A stretch of 64,000 nt of DNA from Bradysia coprophila (Eukaryota > Arthropoda > Insecta > Diptera > Sciaridae), in assembly GCF_014529535.1 (NCBI RefSeq), contig NW_023503409.1:2604390-2668389 (forward strand), in the 5' to 3' direction. A program made the translations under genes and the position numbers. Of the stretch, positions 9,904 to 23,933 are shown one piece after another. Position 1 is the stretch's first letter; every line of letters begins with the position of its first letter. Below the pieces are notes generated by a model. It saw only the letters and a program-made list of their open reading frames with translations, had not been told where the DNA came from and did no database searches.

Positions 9904-12035
9904 CATATTCGTTAAAAAATACTGATCTGTTCTCAATCAATCGAGGAACAAACATTTACATTCGATTTACAACTCTTTTTTGCATGCAACTCTTTTTTTT
10001 AACATGCAAGATCTTCTGTGCAACCCATTGCACCTTTTTTCGTATGTAGGTCGCTTTCTCCCGATAAAAAAAATAATGATCTACCGGTATGGATACTGTG
10101 TGTACCAATGAGAATATTCAATGGTACCGATAAGCTTTCTAGCGATAAGTTTTCTACCGGTAAAAGGGAAATATTTACAACGATTATCGGTAAGATTCAC
10201 TGATTTCAACGATGTAGATTGAAAAATCAATGAGCGAGCAGAAACATCTAATTTTTCTCTTCATGATTGTTCCAGCTTTTGTCACATCAAAATTAAAACA
10301 AATTAAAATAAGATTTTGATTTAGACAATGTATCACGCAATCATGCTTTCATACAAACTCTATTTGACAGCCGTCACTCGAACCACTTTTGCTTGAAGAG
10401 CGTTGATTTGATCAAATATTATATTAAAGTGGTTCATGGTTCACTATTTCAAGGTTTATGAGGGTTACATGCAACCTTTTTTTTAGCATGCAACTTTTTG
10501 GAATGGAACTCTTCGCACCTCCTTTAAGTGGTTTGCCCCTCTCAATCAATAGTGACTGTGCTTCACATATGGTTCACACATATTCAATAGACGTTCTGAT
10601 CCAGAACTAGACAAAATTCATTTAGAGTTTGTGCTTCGAAACGACAGACGCGTAAATATTGAATTTAGTAAACTCGGTAGTAAGTAAAGAAGTTCAGTTT
10701 TAAATAAAATATTGGATTTTTTGTAGTAGACAAAAATCGTTTATTGTCAGAGGACAATACAAAATCAGAGGTATTTTTTGAAAGGTTTTTTATAGCATTT
10801 GTACTTTATTTAGAGGCTTTCTTGATATTCTTCTTCTTCTTCACATGTTTATTTGTAATCTATTTGTAGAAGTGAATGTTTTGCGGAAAATGTAAAATTT
10901 ATTTTCCGACCAGAAAAATTTAGAAATAAAATATCCCAACCAATTGGTATATTGCCTCTTGCTTCCCGGAACAGCGTCAGTTCTCTAAATAGGCAAAAGA
11001 TCGGTATATTTTACGGTACATTTTTGGTGCGAAATTAATTACTGATATTCAATGACTATTTTCAGTAGAACATTTTCCCAAATCTTCCTGGTTTTTTCCA
11101 AACTTTTGGGAAAATGCTGTATTTAAAATAGTCCTAGCTGATAAATTCGGTCACACGAAAATAGTCCCTGCTGCAGATATTCCAATGGTTTGATACATAC
11201 TTTAAGTCGTACTTTTCAGGGGTTAAAATCGATTTTCCATTTCTATCGCGTCATGTTCCTAAAGACGTAAAAAACAAAAACGACCACAATTCAATGCATT
11301 AACAACAATGTGATAAAATACCGGGTTCAACCAAAAAAGCGAGCCAAATGCATTTACTGTTCGCTCAGGGATGGATAAAGATCAGTTATTGGGTTTCTTT
11401 ATCAGTTCATGAGTGAACTTGATGTGCCCAAGAAAAAAGGGTAGCTTGAAGGTTTGAAGTTGATGTAAACCAACGAGTGCAAGTCCTAACCTTCTAAGAG
11501 AGCCTCAACTGGGTGTGGGCTAGGTCACATTCACGCACAAAATCAGACTCAGGCAAAAATGATACTCACTTGACTAATGTTGTAATTACACAATCATCTA
11601 CATGTTATTTAAATAAAATATTACTAGAATTGGATCGACACGATCGAGTAAGCAGATGTTGATTAAAAATAGCTGTTGAATGAAAGAATTAGTAAATTAC
11701 GGTAAATTAGAAGTTTACTTTTTTAATAAATATTTCTTCACTAAAGGTATTGCAGTCGAGTCTGGTGTCATATTAGAGAAAAAGTATTTTTATTTCACAG
11801 CAGGTGCAGTAAAATAAGTTTTACTTGGTTCAAAATAGAAGTTGCCATTTAAGATTTACTCAGTAGGAAATAGTGAATCTTACTCTATTTGAACAGTATA
11901 GAATAGAGGAAGGAGAATTTATGCCGTAATCCCTCTCCAGTTCTGACTTAAACATTTAAACAAAAGAGTAGACATCATACATGAGAGATTTAAGATTAAC
12001 AATTTGTATTTCCTTTCATATCGCCAGTTTAAAAT
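9904..12035. other. Intergenic region upstream of the desaturase
   Basis: No coding region is supported. A pyrimidine-rich tract ending atcgccag at about 12026 may be the 3' splice site of a leader intron, so an unseen 5' UTR exon probably lies somewhere upstream. Confidence 0.35.
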
Positions 12036-13547
12036 ATGCCACTCACTGGAGGTACTGAGACGAAATATGTAGACGATCGCTCAACATCACCTGGACGACA
12101 GCAACAATTGAAAATTCCGGTAACATTGAACATTTTTATCCGTACTAGTCCTTATGTCACTAAACTGTTAAAACTATCATAGCGCGACTACCCGAATGCC
12201 AATCCATACGATACAAAACCCGGAGAAAAACCATACAAACTGGAAATTCTGTGGCGTTACGTATTTTTATTTGCATATTTACATATCGCTTGTGTGATTG
12301 CACTCTTCTTGCCCATTACTGGTTGGCAGTTCTTCATCGGTAGAGAATCTTTTTATTATCAAATGCTTAAATTTTAAACGATTTACTTGTAGGGTTTTTG
12401 TACGGTTTCATTAGCTCGTTTGGCACTACCGCTGGAGCACATCGTTACTGGGCACATAAATGCTACAAAGCGACACGTCCATTGTATTTTATACTTTTGT
12501 TTTTGCAAACTGTATTTGTACAGGATTGTGTTATCCGCTGGGTGAGAAATCATCGGATACATCATAAGTACCCGGACACCAATGCTGATCCACATAATGC
12601 GAGCCGTGGATTTTTCTTTTCTCACATTGGCTGGTTGATGTGTAAGAGGCATCCGGATGTCATAAAGTATGGAAGACGAGTCGACATTTCAGATTTGACG
12701 TCGGATCCAGTGTTAAGATTTCAGAAAAAGTAAGAAATTCGGGGTTGTGAGTTTTTTCTGCGTTACATGGCACTGCCGAAACTGCAAAACTTTACGTGGC
12801 CTCAAATCGTATTTATTTCTGATCCGTACAGGTACTATTTTCCATTGGCTCTTTTCGGTGTATTTCTCCTGCCAATGTTTCTGGCTACGTACTTTCTCGA
12901 AATGACCTTCTGGACCGCATATCACTGGAATATTTTCCGTTACATGTTCGCATTAAATCTGACCTTTTGCGTCAATAGTGTCAGTCACATTTGGGGTAGT
13001 AAACCATTCGAAAAGTGAGTTGAATGACGATCGTTCTGAATAGCATTCCTATAATCCGTTCTCACTACAGAGATATTACATCTACTGACACTTATGCCAT
13101 CGGATTCCTGACAATCGGTGAGGGCTGGCATAACTATCATCACGTCTATCCATTCGACTATAAATGTTCGGAATTATCACGTTATTGGTGCAATCCAACT
13201 ATTTTTTTTATTGACTTCTTTGCATGGTTAGGATGGGCATACGATTTGAAGACAGTGCCTGATGAAATGGTTCGACGACGCGTTTTACGAACCGGAGACG
13301 GTAGTAACCGGCACTCAAAAGAAATAAAGATGAAACACAAAACGTCAAAACAATTGGTTGAAACCTGCACGGAAAAGTACAACGACGAAGAGGAAGAACG
13401 TCGTGATCGTTACTGGGGATGGGGTAACTTTTTGATTTTGATTTTTGTTTGAACTTTTAGGTAATTGTCGTAACTTTCCTAGGCGATGATGATATGCTGC
13501 AAGAGGACATCAATGATACTAAGATAATTAAACCGAAAAACAAATAG
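12036..13547 (+). CDS. Acyl-CoA delta-9-type desaturase
   Basis: Six exons join in phase to 392 aa: 12036-12119, 12183-12339, 12393-12729, 12832-13014, 13071-13423 and 13483-13547. This ER membrane di-iron enzyme uses cytochrome b5 electrons to put a double bond into saturated acyl-CoA. The three histidine boxes are HRYWAH (usual HRLWAH/HRLWSH), HRIHH and HNYHH; the extra metal-site segment NSVSH is also present. Hydrophobic segments flank the boxes. Other family signatures are DADPHN-like NADPHN, RGFFFSH.GW, a VRRRVLRTGDGS segment and the terminal WGWGDDDM. Length fits insect desaturases (330-400 aa). Which insect paralogue it is (lipid desaturase or pheromone-type) cannot be decided from sequence alone. 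Confidence 0.93.
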
Positions 13548-13799
13548 TCAACTCAACATAAACCAAATAACGATAAATACAATTTGGCAACGATGATCAG
13601 GCCTATTTTCCCTTCAAGTCAAAATTTATTAGTGCGATAACGATCATTTATTTACACATTGAATGAATACGTGGATGGACAGCCTTTGGCTAACTTTCTC
13701 AAACGCTTGTTCTCTGTTGCCATACGCTCGATTGCTTAGAGTATTAACTAGCAAGATGAAAATTCTAAGTGCTTGCACAGCTGTTCACCAATTTGTACA

Positions 13800-13805
13800 A
13801 ATAAA
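13800..13805 (+). terminator. Candidate poly(A) signal AATAAA of the desaturase
   Basis: First canonical AATAAA downstream of the desaturase stop, giving a 3' UTR of about 270 bases. Confidence 0.4.
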
Positions 13806-14353
13806 ACCCTGACATTTTAGTTCTGTGTCATTCATTTTGCTGTTCTCGTGAATTTAAAGTGGATATGTTTGAACCGACTGACTTGCCACATGGCGACTGT
13901 GTTCATTGTTATGAATCGTATCATTTCATCCAAGGTTCTGAAAGAACTGGTTAAGACACTTTAAGACACACATCGAGTTGATCACGATGGCGGTGGAATC
14001 AAAATTTTCCTGTAGCGCCAATTAGGTTTGGAAAAGTTGACTTTTCAAACAATATACATGTCTAAATTGTCAAGATTTGTGTTTCACCTGCCCTCGTAAC
14101 CTGTTCTTAACCTGTTCTTTCAGAACCTTGATTTCTTCAACTATTTTAAAATCGGAGATGACTTCAATTCCGACTTCATACATATTAGTTCAAAATTTCG
14201 CAAATTTACACTTAAATAAACGAAATAATTTTGGTTATTTACTTTAATCGATACAAGTATATAATGTAACCAACTGAAACATTTATCCATCTGGCTGATT
14301 AAACAAAAAACAAAATTGTTGCCTCGTCTTAAGCTGTAACTTATGGTCATTTA

Positions 14354-14428
14354 GAGAGCGACGTATAGTGTCAAAATTGACATTGGAACAAATGAATTCT
14401 GTCAATTTTTACACTATACGTCCCTCTC
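14354..14428. mobile_element. 75-bp MITE with TA target duplication
   Basis: Terminal inverted repeats of about 29 bp (GAGAGCGACGTATAGTGTC at the left, two mismatches to the right arm) are flanked by TA on both sides. The element is almost all inverted repeat. TA duplication suggests mobilisation by a Tc1/mariner transposase. Confidence 0.6.
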
Positions 14429-14452
14429 TAATATGTCTTTTACAGCGGGCGT

Positions 14453-14634
14453 GGGGTAATTTGGCACACGGTGCTAAAACAACGCATTTTTCAACTACGT
14501 CAAAGGTGAACTCGCACACGATTTTTTGATACCAAAATTTTGTAAAAGGAGTCATTAAGTCGATGACATGGCTAAAAAGTATTTGCAGCAATAAACTTGC
14601 TTGCGTTCTTTTGGCACCGTGTGCCAGATTCCCC
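14453..14634. mobile_element. Inverted-repeat element next to the 75-bp MITE
   Basis: The left arm ggggtaatttggcacacggtg and right arm caccgtgtgccagattcccc are reverse complements with a few mismatches, extending inward over about 35 bp each. The interior has no coding capacity. The target duplication is not clear. Confidence 0.5.
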
Positions 14635-15577
14635 GATACCTTCAATGTAGTTGAAAATTAATTATTTCATTTGTTTGCTTTTGAAGAAAATGCATATATT
14701 TTATAGGTTCCAAAATTCCTTAGAATAAAAAGTTGACACTAATTACACCAAATTTTAATATTTCTCAAAATTATGTATAGTAATTATGTATCCAGTATGT
14801 AAAATCACTTAAAGGAACCCAAAAGAAAAACATGCACGCGCTCTCAAAGGGAAAAATTCACTTGAAAGCTCACCAGAAAATCGTACACCACAGTCTTCTT
14901 TCAAGAAAACTGTTTCGATGTAAATGTCTTCCTGGGCAAACACAATAAATTAAATATTTAGACGTCGCATGAATATTTCAAAACATTCGAAAACAAACAC
15001 AAATAGAGGAAACACCTTTTTTACGGTTCAATTATCTTGGAAAATTTGGTTGCGGATCAAAGGATATTTTAACACAACTTTTCCGAGAGCATATTTTACT
15101 TAGGCACCCAGCATTCCGGATGTATGACTAAAAAAAATATTTGGTGAAAATTTAATTATTTAGAAAATGGAAAATTTTCCGAGAAACATTTTCATCGAAT
15201 AATATTTTAGGTATGTTTGACAGAATTTCAAATTCGTTTAAATACTTAAAATTCGAAATTCTCCTTCTGCATATGACAATTTAAAAATGTGTATGAATTG
15301 CATCGCATCAACGTATACGACGATTTTCTAGTATATTTAATGTGAATCTCTCACCTCTTCGACAAAAAAAATGATAGAATCATGTTCAGAAATTTCAGAA
15401 TGAAGTAAATAATTTTCAAGAAATAGCTATAAGAAAATGAAGAAGTGTTCATTTTCAGATCAGATGTTTTGGCAATGTGTGCCAAGCTCCCGAGTCAATG
15501 TGTTTGAATGAAATACAAAAAGAATTGGAGAGAAATTGGGGATCAGTGAAAGAGTGTAAGTTTGAGTGTAAGTTTTC
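14635..15577. other. Non-coding
   Basis: No gene or repeat supported. Confidence 0.35.
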
Positions 15578-15672
15578 CTGCCGTAATTCGCATGTCGGAC
15601 TTAGTGCAAAATTTAAACAAAGAATTCTTTTGTTTAAATTTTGCACTAAGTCCGACATGCGAATTACGGCAG
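15578..15672. repeat. 95-bp near-perfect hairpin
   Basis: Arms of about 46 bp (ctgccgtaattcgcatgtcg outward to ctgccg on the other strand) meet at an AGAATTCT centre with no spacer. The only difference is one base in an A/T run. This is too regular for chance and may be a recent inverted duplication or a minimal MITE. Confidence 0.75.
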
Positions 15673-16079
15673 TTTCGTTCTGATGCAGTAAAAGTATCCC
15701 GAGTCAACTTTTCACTTTAGTTGCATAGATGTTTCCTTAATTAATCAATTATCCTAGTCAGTCCTGCCTACAAAGCAATTTATAACAACGTTATTTCGTA
15801 TAAAGTTTGTAATTGCTATGTGGATTAGCAGAAATGGAAAAGTTTCGAAAACTTGTTTCAAATTATAAATTTTGTTGTGATAAGTTACTGTATACTATCA
15901 AGAATTTACGATTCACAAATTTTTAATGCAAATGCACCAGACATTTTTACGTAACTATGAAAATCTTCTTCAAGTTTTTGTGAGTTGCACAATTTTCTTT
16001 TATGTGATGCGTCAACATGATTTTTTTCACACACTTTTGATCGGTGTAATATGTGCTTTAAGCTGATTTGTGGTCAATC

Positions 16080-16675
16080 CACAAACCTGAATCGTGAACA
16101 CAAGATCACAAACATAAGCTAACGCCGCCCCGTATGAAACACCTATCTTTATCAAAAGCCTATATTGTGAAACTCATCATCTCTCTCACTTCATTCTCTT
16201 CTCTGATGAAAGGCCATGAGCCCTTAAATTACTTCAATACCCAATCTTTATCATAAAGACATTGCCGGAGGCAATATCGACAGCACCGTACGAAGTCAAA
16301 TTTAATAAATTTATATTTAAAGAGCAATATTTACTATAAATAAACATTTTACAGATGAATATGCTATTATATAGCTGAAAATAGCTCCATATACCTATAT
16401 ACAGCTCAATATAGCTGCACATAGAGATGTCTACATATGGGATGCCTGAAACCCCCACACATAACCAATTACTTCTCGGTTTACAAAAACTCTCTAAGTA
16501 CCATTTTTCCCCAAGATATTTCACTTTTACTAAAATTTCATATTGCCGCAGGCAGCCATTTTGTTGGGAGACTGGAAATAGTACTGACATTTTACATTCG
16601 TTAATACCTTTCAAACATCTGATTTGGCATCTCTGGACAACCACAATAGGTTTCCCCTTACTCAGGGAGTCATAG
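16080..16675 (-). repeat. Interspersed repeat family, shorter inverted copy
   Basis: The minus-strand relative of the 7.14-8.33 kb repeat has the same order (aacctattgtggttgtc, caaaatggctgcc, tatat-rich run, cttcgtacgg, attgcctccggcaat, then a block ending near acggggcggcgttagct). It lacks about 580 internal bases of the longer copy. Confidence 0.6.
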
Positions 16676-19600
16676 CCACTTGAAAACTCATCATTCCTTA
16701 AACTGTCACATACGGCTGCTCATCTGTTATCGACAACGACGACAAAAATAATGAAAAGCTTAGGGTAATATGGTCCTTAATATTGTAAAATGTATGTTAA
16801 AACAATTGAAGTACAAGATTTGAAATCAACCGATTAAAAATACTTGATCAATGCAAGTAATAGACCCGATAATAATACTGGCCAGATGCTTGCCGTCTGT
16901 GTCAGGTTAAGTTTATAATTTTTGATGTTGACATGGGGGCTTGCAGTTTTGACAAGTTATTTTTAATCGGCGTAAAACATTATTGTAAGTAAAAATTTGT
17001 TCTACTGCATGCCACCAAGATGTAGCGATTTTTTTACAGCTCGTCTAAACATCGCAACGTACAGTCGCCCGTAAGACAACTATGAATTGGCGGACCCATA
17101 TTTTTAAACTGTTTTTAGATATTCTATTGGCCTACAACGTGGGCAAACATATAGCACTTGCTACAGAGCACCTTACATATACTTATATTCATCCTTTCTT
17201 CGTTCTTGTGCGTATGTAAATTTGTGCCAGATTTCACATGCCTATCGGTGAAGATCATACAATCATCGCTGTTAAACTTTTTATCTGTTCGACGTCCAAC
17301 AATTTTATTTGTTCCACACGTTGTCAAAAAAATAACCAGAAAGAATTTCTTTGCACTCACTCGTACACGTGGAGTGGAAGGAATGTAAGAGTGCCGACAC
17401 ACTTATGTGATAAAATACACATGTGGAACGAAACGAATGAAAACGAACACTTATCTTGGGGTCTCTATCCGGAACACTACGGAAATAAAAAAAAATTAAT
17501 TCAATATGAGTGCTATCAACACGAAACTTTCAATCCAATTTAGATGTGTCATTTTTGGCCTGAAATATAATTTTAATTTGTGTCTACCAAACGATTTTAG
17601 TGCAATGAAATTATAGAGAACCATTGACAGGGAAAAATCAATTTGGATAAAATTGTTTTGATTGCATTCAAAAATCATTGTACACAGAATATTCAACGTT
17701 ATAACTTTTTTGTATGCACTTTTAACATTCATTTCGAGCATTGATCCAATAGTCTCTCATCCACTACAAAACAACAGTTTCGTCATAAACAATTTTGAAA
17801 AGCTCGAATTTTCATTTAATTAAATTAAAATGTTCAACATTCAGTAAACCAAACAGACAAATGAATTGCTTGCAAATACACTTGAAACTTTCATAATTCG
17901 AAAGAGAAAACCGGAAATACTACAGAACGTACTACTACATGCAGTACATGTATGTAAATTTAATGATTTCAAATTTGAAGCTCACAGTTTCGTATAATAA
18001 AATATGAATAAAACAAGCAATGAGACATAACTCGTAAAATTCCATTCGAAGCATGTTATATGAGGTTGTTATGTTTTGAAATGATGAACAATTTCCGTCA
18101 ATAAAATTAAAATTGAGTTAAGTGCCATGTAGCACGGATTATGTACACATGATGTAATTAGGTTTTAGAGCCTATGATTCATATTTATATGAATCGTTTG
18201 AGCGATAAATAATAATACTTTGCATACTCACACATATATGAGTAACTAATCGAATTAATGTTAACTAACTTCGCTCCAACACAATTACAGGGTGAAATTG
18301 ATTGAGCATTGACGTCAGTGTCAGGATGTCTAACTATGCATGTGTACTACCGTATGAAATAATTAATTGTCTTTGAAGGAAGGATATTGATTGAAGAAAA
18401 ATTAATTATGAATCAACGTTATGAATACCAGGAACACGCCTAAGTTTACGCACATAATATAACGTTAGGTATTTATAGGATATTTGATCGCATACAAGTT
18501 AAAAAGCTGACTTTCGTTTGAACAGTTGAAGCCTAAAGTTTTTTTTTGTGTGAAGAATTCATTTCCAAATAAACCGATGAATATTTTATTGTCGACAGAT
18601 ATGTACGAAAATCCTTGGTATTTCTTTCGATGATTTATGTGTTACGTAAAGTAATATCGTTCCCATATGTTCGACGTGAGCACACCCAGAAACAGGCACA
18701 TACACACGCACTCACTGTCTTAATATGACGATATTTTTATAACACAAAATCATCACTTTTTTTGCAAAAGAAAAACGTTTCCGAAAATATTCATATCATG
18801 AAATTTAAGTTTAATAGACGTTCGTCTGTGTACCAAAAGGCTTTTATATTCCGAAAACAACAAGTCACATGATTTATTTTTTTGATAAATCGAAGGATAT
18901 TTCAAACGATTTAACATATTGAACCCCTTTCGATTGTGTTTAAGAATGATTTTCTAGTCTGCCAGTCATAGAAGAGCTACACATTTTTCCCGATTTGTCG
19001 AGTAATTTGACCAATATGTTTCATTTGGTCTATAAATTGAAACAATTGGATTGAATCACATGAACTCCCTTAACCTTTTGCAAATTCGATCACACTGACG
19101 AGACAAGTTATTCAGATATGTATGTTATCGATTTTGTGAGCTGAACGATAAACCTCATGAAAATAATTGTATAAAATCCCCTTTGATCTTTTTCTTTAGC
19201 TTTGTCTCCGATACCAATAATCCAGTATAGACAACAATTTTCATGTGTATACAAATTTTCCAATAGAGAATGGATACTGAAACCTTCGAGAGCCAGTATC
19301 CTATATATCCTAATCTTTGTATATGTAGACGTAAAATTGGACATTCTGCAAATCCTTTAATCTACAGTCAACAGAAAATAAAAACTCGTGTGAAACCATT
19401 TGAATTTATTTTGTTTCCATCGAGCATAGCTCTACAATATTGGACGACATTGGTTAACAAGTTCGTATTTTCTAATTCTGTTGTTATCTGTGTAATTATT
19501 TCATAATTGACTGATTTCCAATGAATTTCAAATGGCGATTGAGGTTATATGATGATAATAGACACAAAGTGGAATAAATGAAACAAAAAATAGATTTAGA

Positions 19601-22600
19601 AATTCTGTCACTGCTAAGTAAAGAAAATATTTGGGTTAAAATCTCAATGCGAGCGTTACGTAGTTTAAAATTTCTAAACAACTAAGAAAATTCTTGATAA
19701 ACACGTCCTATTTTCTACAAATATATTAGGTTTCTGTAGGGTCTCAATTCAACTACATGGAGATATGGGTCATTGAAAAAATTATTCTAAACGAAATTTT
19801 GAAAACCGACACATTTTCTGTATCTCTGACTTGAGTTCTTGACTTCTTCATTTAAAACACTTTCCACAAAATACGACATTTTCTATCAATTTCTTTAACT
19901 TCTACAAAAACTAGAAAACTGTTGAATATTCTAGAAATTGTAAATTGTAGGAATTCACACAAATAGGCGCTGTTGATAACTGCTAGATTTTAATCTTTTT
20001 TGGAATTAAAATTTATTTCAGTTTTTTCGGTCGTTTGAAAGAAAAGATTCACCAAGGGATTAAAATACATTCTTTGATCCCCTCACTGAACCTAATGTTA
20101 TTGCCAAACTTTAACCTGTGTTGATTTGGAATTAAAAATACGTTAGTGTTGTAAATAGATAAGTTAAACGAAGAAAAAAAATCCAATAAAATTTTTTATC
20201 GTCATTTTTCCTGTGCAATGTGCATGTTGGTGACATATGTGGGTTTAAACAATTTCAAGTATTGCATAATATTTAAGCTAGATAAAAAAATATGAATTAC
20301 GTGTTGTAAGCTGTGCGTATTGTGTTTTTTTTTATTAATAACCAAAAGCTGAAGCAATAGCACTTACTGTATGTAATGCAATTATTTTATTTTGCAACTG
20401 TTAATCCCTCCTCTGTGTTGATATCCTTTTTTTTGCGAGCTATTTTTCCCTGCAGAAAAAACAACAACCAAAGAGAAAATATGAAAAAGAAATCCTTGAT
20501 TATAAATTTATGTTTTGTTTTGTTTCTGCAGCTTAAAACTTTTTTACAACAAAGTGCTTTAATTGTTTGTAGCAGCTAGTGTCGCAGTTTCTGGATATAT
20601 TGAAAGAGAAATTATTTTTCCAACTGCAACTGTAAATGGATACTTGGTTACTTGGCACAACGAGTTACATATAAGCGTTTTTCATGTGGTAAAGTGGAAG
20701 CCGTAAAAGCGACAGCAATAAAATAGAAAATTCTATAGTTCATGCAGGTACTGTTGCTGGGTACGACCGTACCACATCGTCATGCTGTTTTATGATTCTT
20801 TAGTTATTTAGTAGCATTTAGAAAAAATTAAAGAAACAATTGACAAAAATTATTTTTGTCAACTAAAATCGATTACAAAATTCAATAAATTAACGTTATT
20901 TAACTGTTAATGACATGCACTCTAAAATCATTAAACTTCAATTCATTGTGCAAAACTTTTGCAGCAAAAGTAGACATAAATTCAATTAAACGAAACACCA
21001 AAATGAATTGCTTATACATAATATTGCAATTGCTACAAGCAAAAAGGCGTACTATATACATTTCCTACACAAACGAATGTATACCACAAGCCTTGGACGT
21101 TCGTTTAGTAGTCAAACCAATAGTAAGAATGTCTTTGTCAGTTTAATTTAATATTACCGCAAGGGAGGCATAACAAACTACCTTTCAATTTCGATTGGAA
21201 TATGGTGTTTATGTACCGAGCAAGGCGATATTAAAGTATTCAGTTTAAAATCTATTAAATTTAAGTTAACCCTAGAAAATTAGCGATGATAATATTAGGC
21301 CCGACCCCGAACTGTATCGTTTAGCTTCGTAGATCTTATGTATATCTCTAAATATCTAAAGAGATAGCAATAGTAAAAATTCACATCAAACCTGTTTTAG
21401 TAAAAGAAGCTCAAATATCTTTAAGTCCAGTTCACGATGCAATTACGTTTTATCAAAGAAAACTTAATTGATAAACGAACTGATGCGGTAACATGTGAAC
21501 CAATATTTGTGGATTGAAATTTTAGTATATTAGGAAAGATGATCTAAATTATATTAGTTCGTGGGTATGTGTGATTCACACGTTCAAAATCGTATCGACT
21601 CGAACTAAATATTCAATTTTAACAAGTTGGTTCTAGTTTTCGAAAAGTTTCGAACAGTTGGGGCTGTACATTTATCATGGAAGCTACTTTAACATTTTTT
21701 TAGTAATTAATCCAGTAGTAGAATCTGTTAAATCGAAAGAAGTTTTGCAATAAATAATTTTCTTTCCCCATAAAATGCATAAAGAACCTCATCTAAATTA
21801 CCTCATCATTCAAAAAAGTATTTAGAAGCTTAATGGCTCTCCAATCTCTACAACAATAAAACTTTTGCAATATTTACACACCAACTGCATAACATTGTAC
21901 AATCAAGGGAAATCAACGTGTTATAGTTAGCTCCTGTTTCATTTCGGACATTTCAGGAACTGTTTCAAATAATGAATACGAAATGAGCGAGCTTCAAGCT
22001 AAACTAGATATTACACAAAAGGGATTTTAACAGAAATATTGTTGTCGAGGAGTGAGGTAAACACTCAACTGGATGGCATAATTCATATTAGTTACGTCTC
22101 TTGATGGAGAATGGATGGTGATGTGTGCTATTAATTTTGTTACTTTCTCAAGATTGTTTTCGTTGATTTTTTAGATAAGTTTTCTAGAATGGAAACTAAA
22201 CAGGAAATCTCGGGTTTTTGAAAGTCGGGATAGTGGAGCGATATGTGTCATCAAAAAGTGGATTTTTTTTTTTAATTTTCTCACGAATAAAAGTTTTCGA
22301 TATATGTTGTCATCAGGCTGGATCCAAAGCATATAAACAAAGATAGGGTAATGCATACAGTCAGCAACAAATCCCGATCCTCAAACTAGGGTTACAGAAA
22401 TTTCTGTTTTCCCACACCTCCCTGCAAAATCGAATGAGCTCGTAGGTACTCTCAATTATGTCCATGAACCGTCATGCCAATACGCCATTTCAGCATCCAT
22501 TCCAAAATCGTTCTATATCAACAAACCATAATTTTCATTGATTCAATCGCATTGCATTACATTCATCAATTTTTACACCCGGCCCATTGTGTTGAGTGTA

Positions 22601-23933
22601 CTTCGATTTGACCTTCTACGGAACTGTACGATATGTAAACACCTTAAAATATGAATGGGACGCTATAAATATATGGAGCTGAAACCTAAACATGAAATTC
22701 CGATATGTACACGAGGATGTGTTCGAATTTCAGAGGGATTTCACAAGGGCTTAGAAAACCCTAAGTAAACCGACTTAATATCACGCATATAGTAGTATTC
22801 AATGATAAGGTAAGCACCCCGAAATACAAGACATTTATTTCTATATAATAATATAAAATGCTTTATGTGTATATAGCAAGTAATGTTTTACTGCCAAAGG
22901 CATTTATACCGAAAGCGTATTACATTTATATTATGTTTTAGTTTAATGTTGTTCGAAGAAAGGCTATTAAAATTGTTTCGAGATTTATTAGAAGCTCAAC
23001 TTTACGATTTAAGGCTATACACATTTGCTTCATGATTTATTAATGAGTGGCCATCCCGAAATTCATATACAGTCGGCATTAAAATAAAATTTTATTTATC
23101 ATAATATCAGCTTGTCTTGTCTAGGTCTGGTCAGTTTTTGGAACCGAAAACATTTATTTTATTGTTTATGTTTTAAGGGGATTTTAGCAAAATTTTATTT
23201 GTGACTGAATTTTAAATTGGATTGGAATTGGGTGAGCCTGTTGAGCTATGCTCGCTGGTGAGTTTCTTTTATGTGCTTTTTTGGTCATCTGAAGGAATGG
23301 GATGTGGTACAATGTGTTCAAGTTCGAAGGAAATGATTAATCATCTGTTATTGACAACATTTACGAAAATGTCGAAGTCGAATGTGGAACACGTTGAATG
23401 GGTGACTTCCTATTTTTCTTGGACTGTAACAGATTTAAACATTGCTATGAAGATACTTTTTCAAAGTGCTTAGAGCACGTCTTCGCGGAACAAATCTAGA
23501 ACTTTATAAGAACTTCACATAAAATACCTTACAAAATTAGAAAAGAAGATTTTATCAAATCGAAAATTTAGTACCTCCAAAGTAATGCATCTACCGTGAT
23601 ATCTATGTGAATCCTGAAATGTTTTGAATGATGAAAAGCAAATGCTGGTACACGGTTCGTTAAAAATATTTGAACAATTATTTACTGTCCACAAACTGAA
23701 AAATATTTGATAAATGTACAGTCCACAGTTATCAACTTATATTTTAATGCCCTGGGCTGTTCACATTAAGTGAATGATCACGAGCGAAGCGAGCTATTTT
23801 TTTGAAATTTTATACTTTCAAAACGTTCTATTACTCAATTCTCAGCGCCCTGGGCTCAGCCATGGGTTAACCCGGCTCAAGTTACCAATAACATACAAAT
23901 TAGTAACAATGGATTATAATTCTACACATTTTT
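16676..23933. other. 7.3-kb intergenic stretch without supported genes
   Basis: Many short open frames (60-100 codons) exist on both strands. None shows family motifs, splice-consistent neighbours or balanced composition. AT-rich sequence with occasional microsatellite-like runs. A regulatory role for neighbouring genes cannot be judged from one sequence. Confidence 0.4.
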
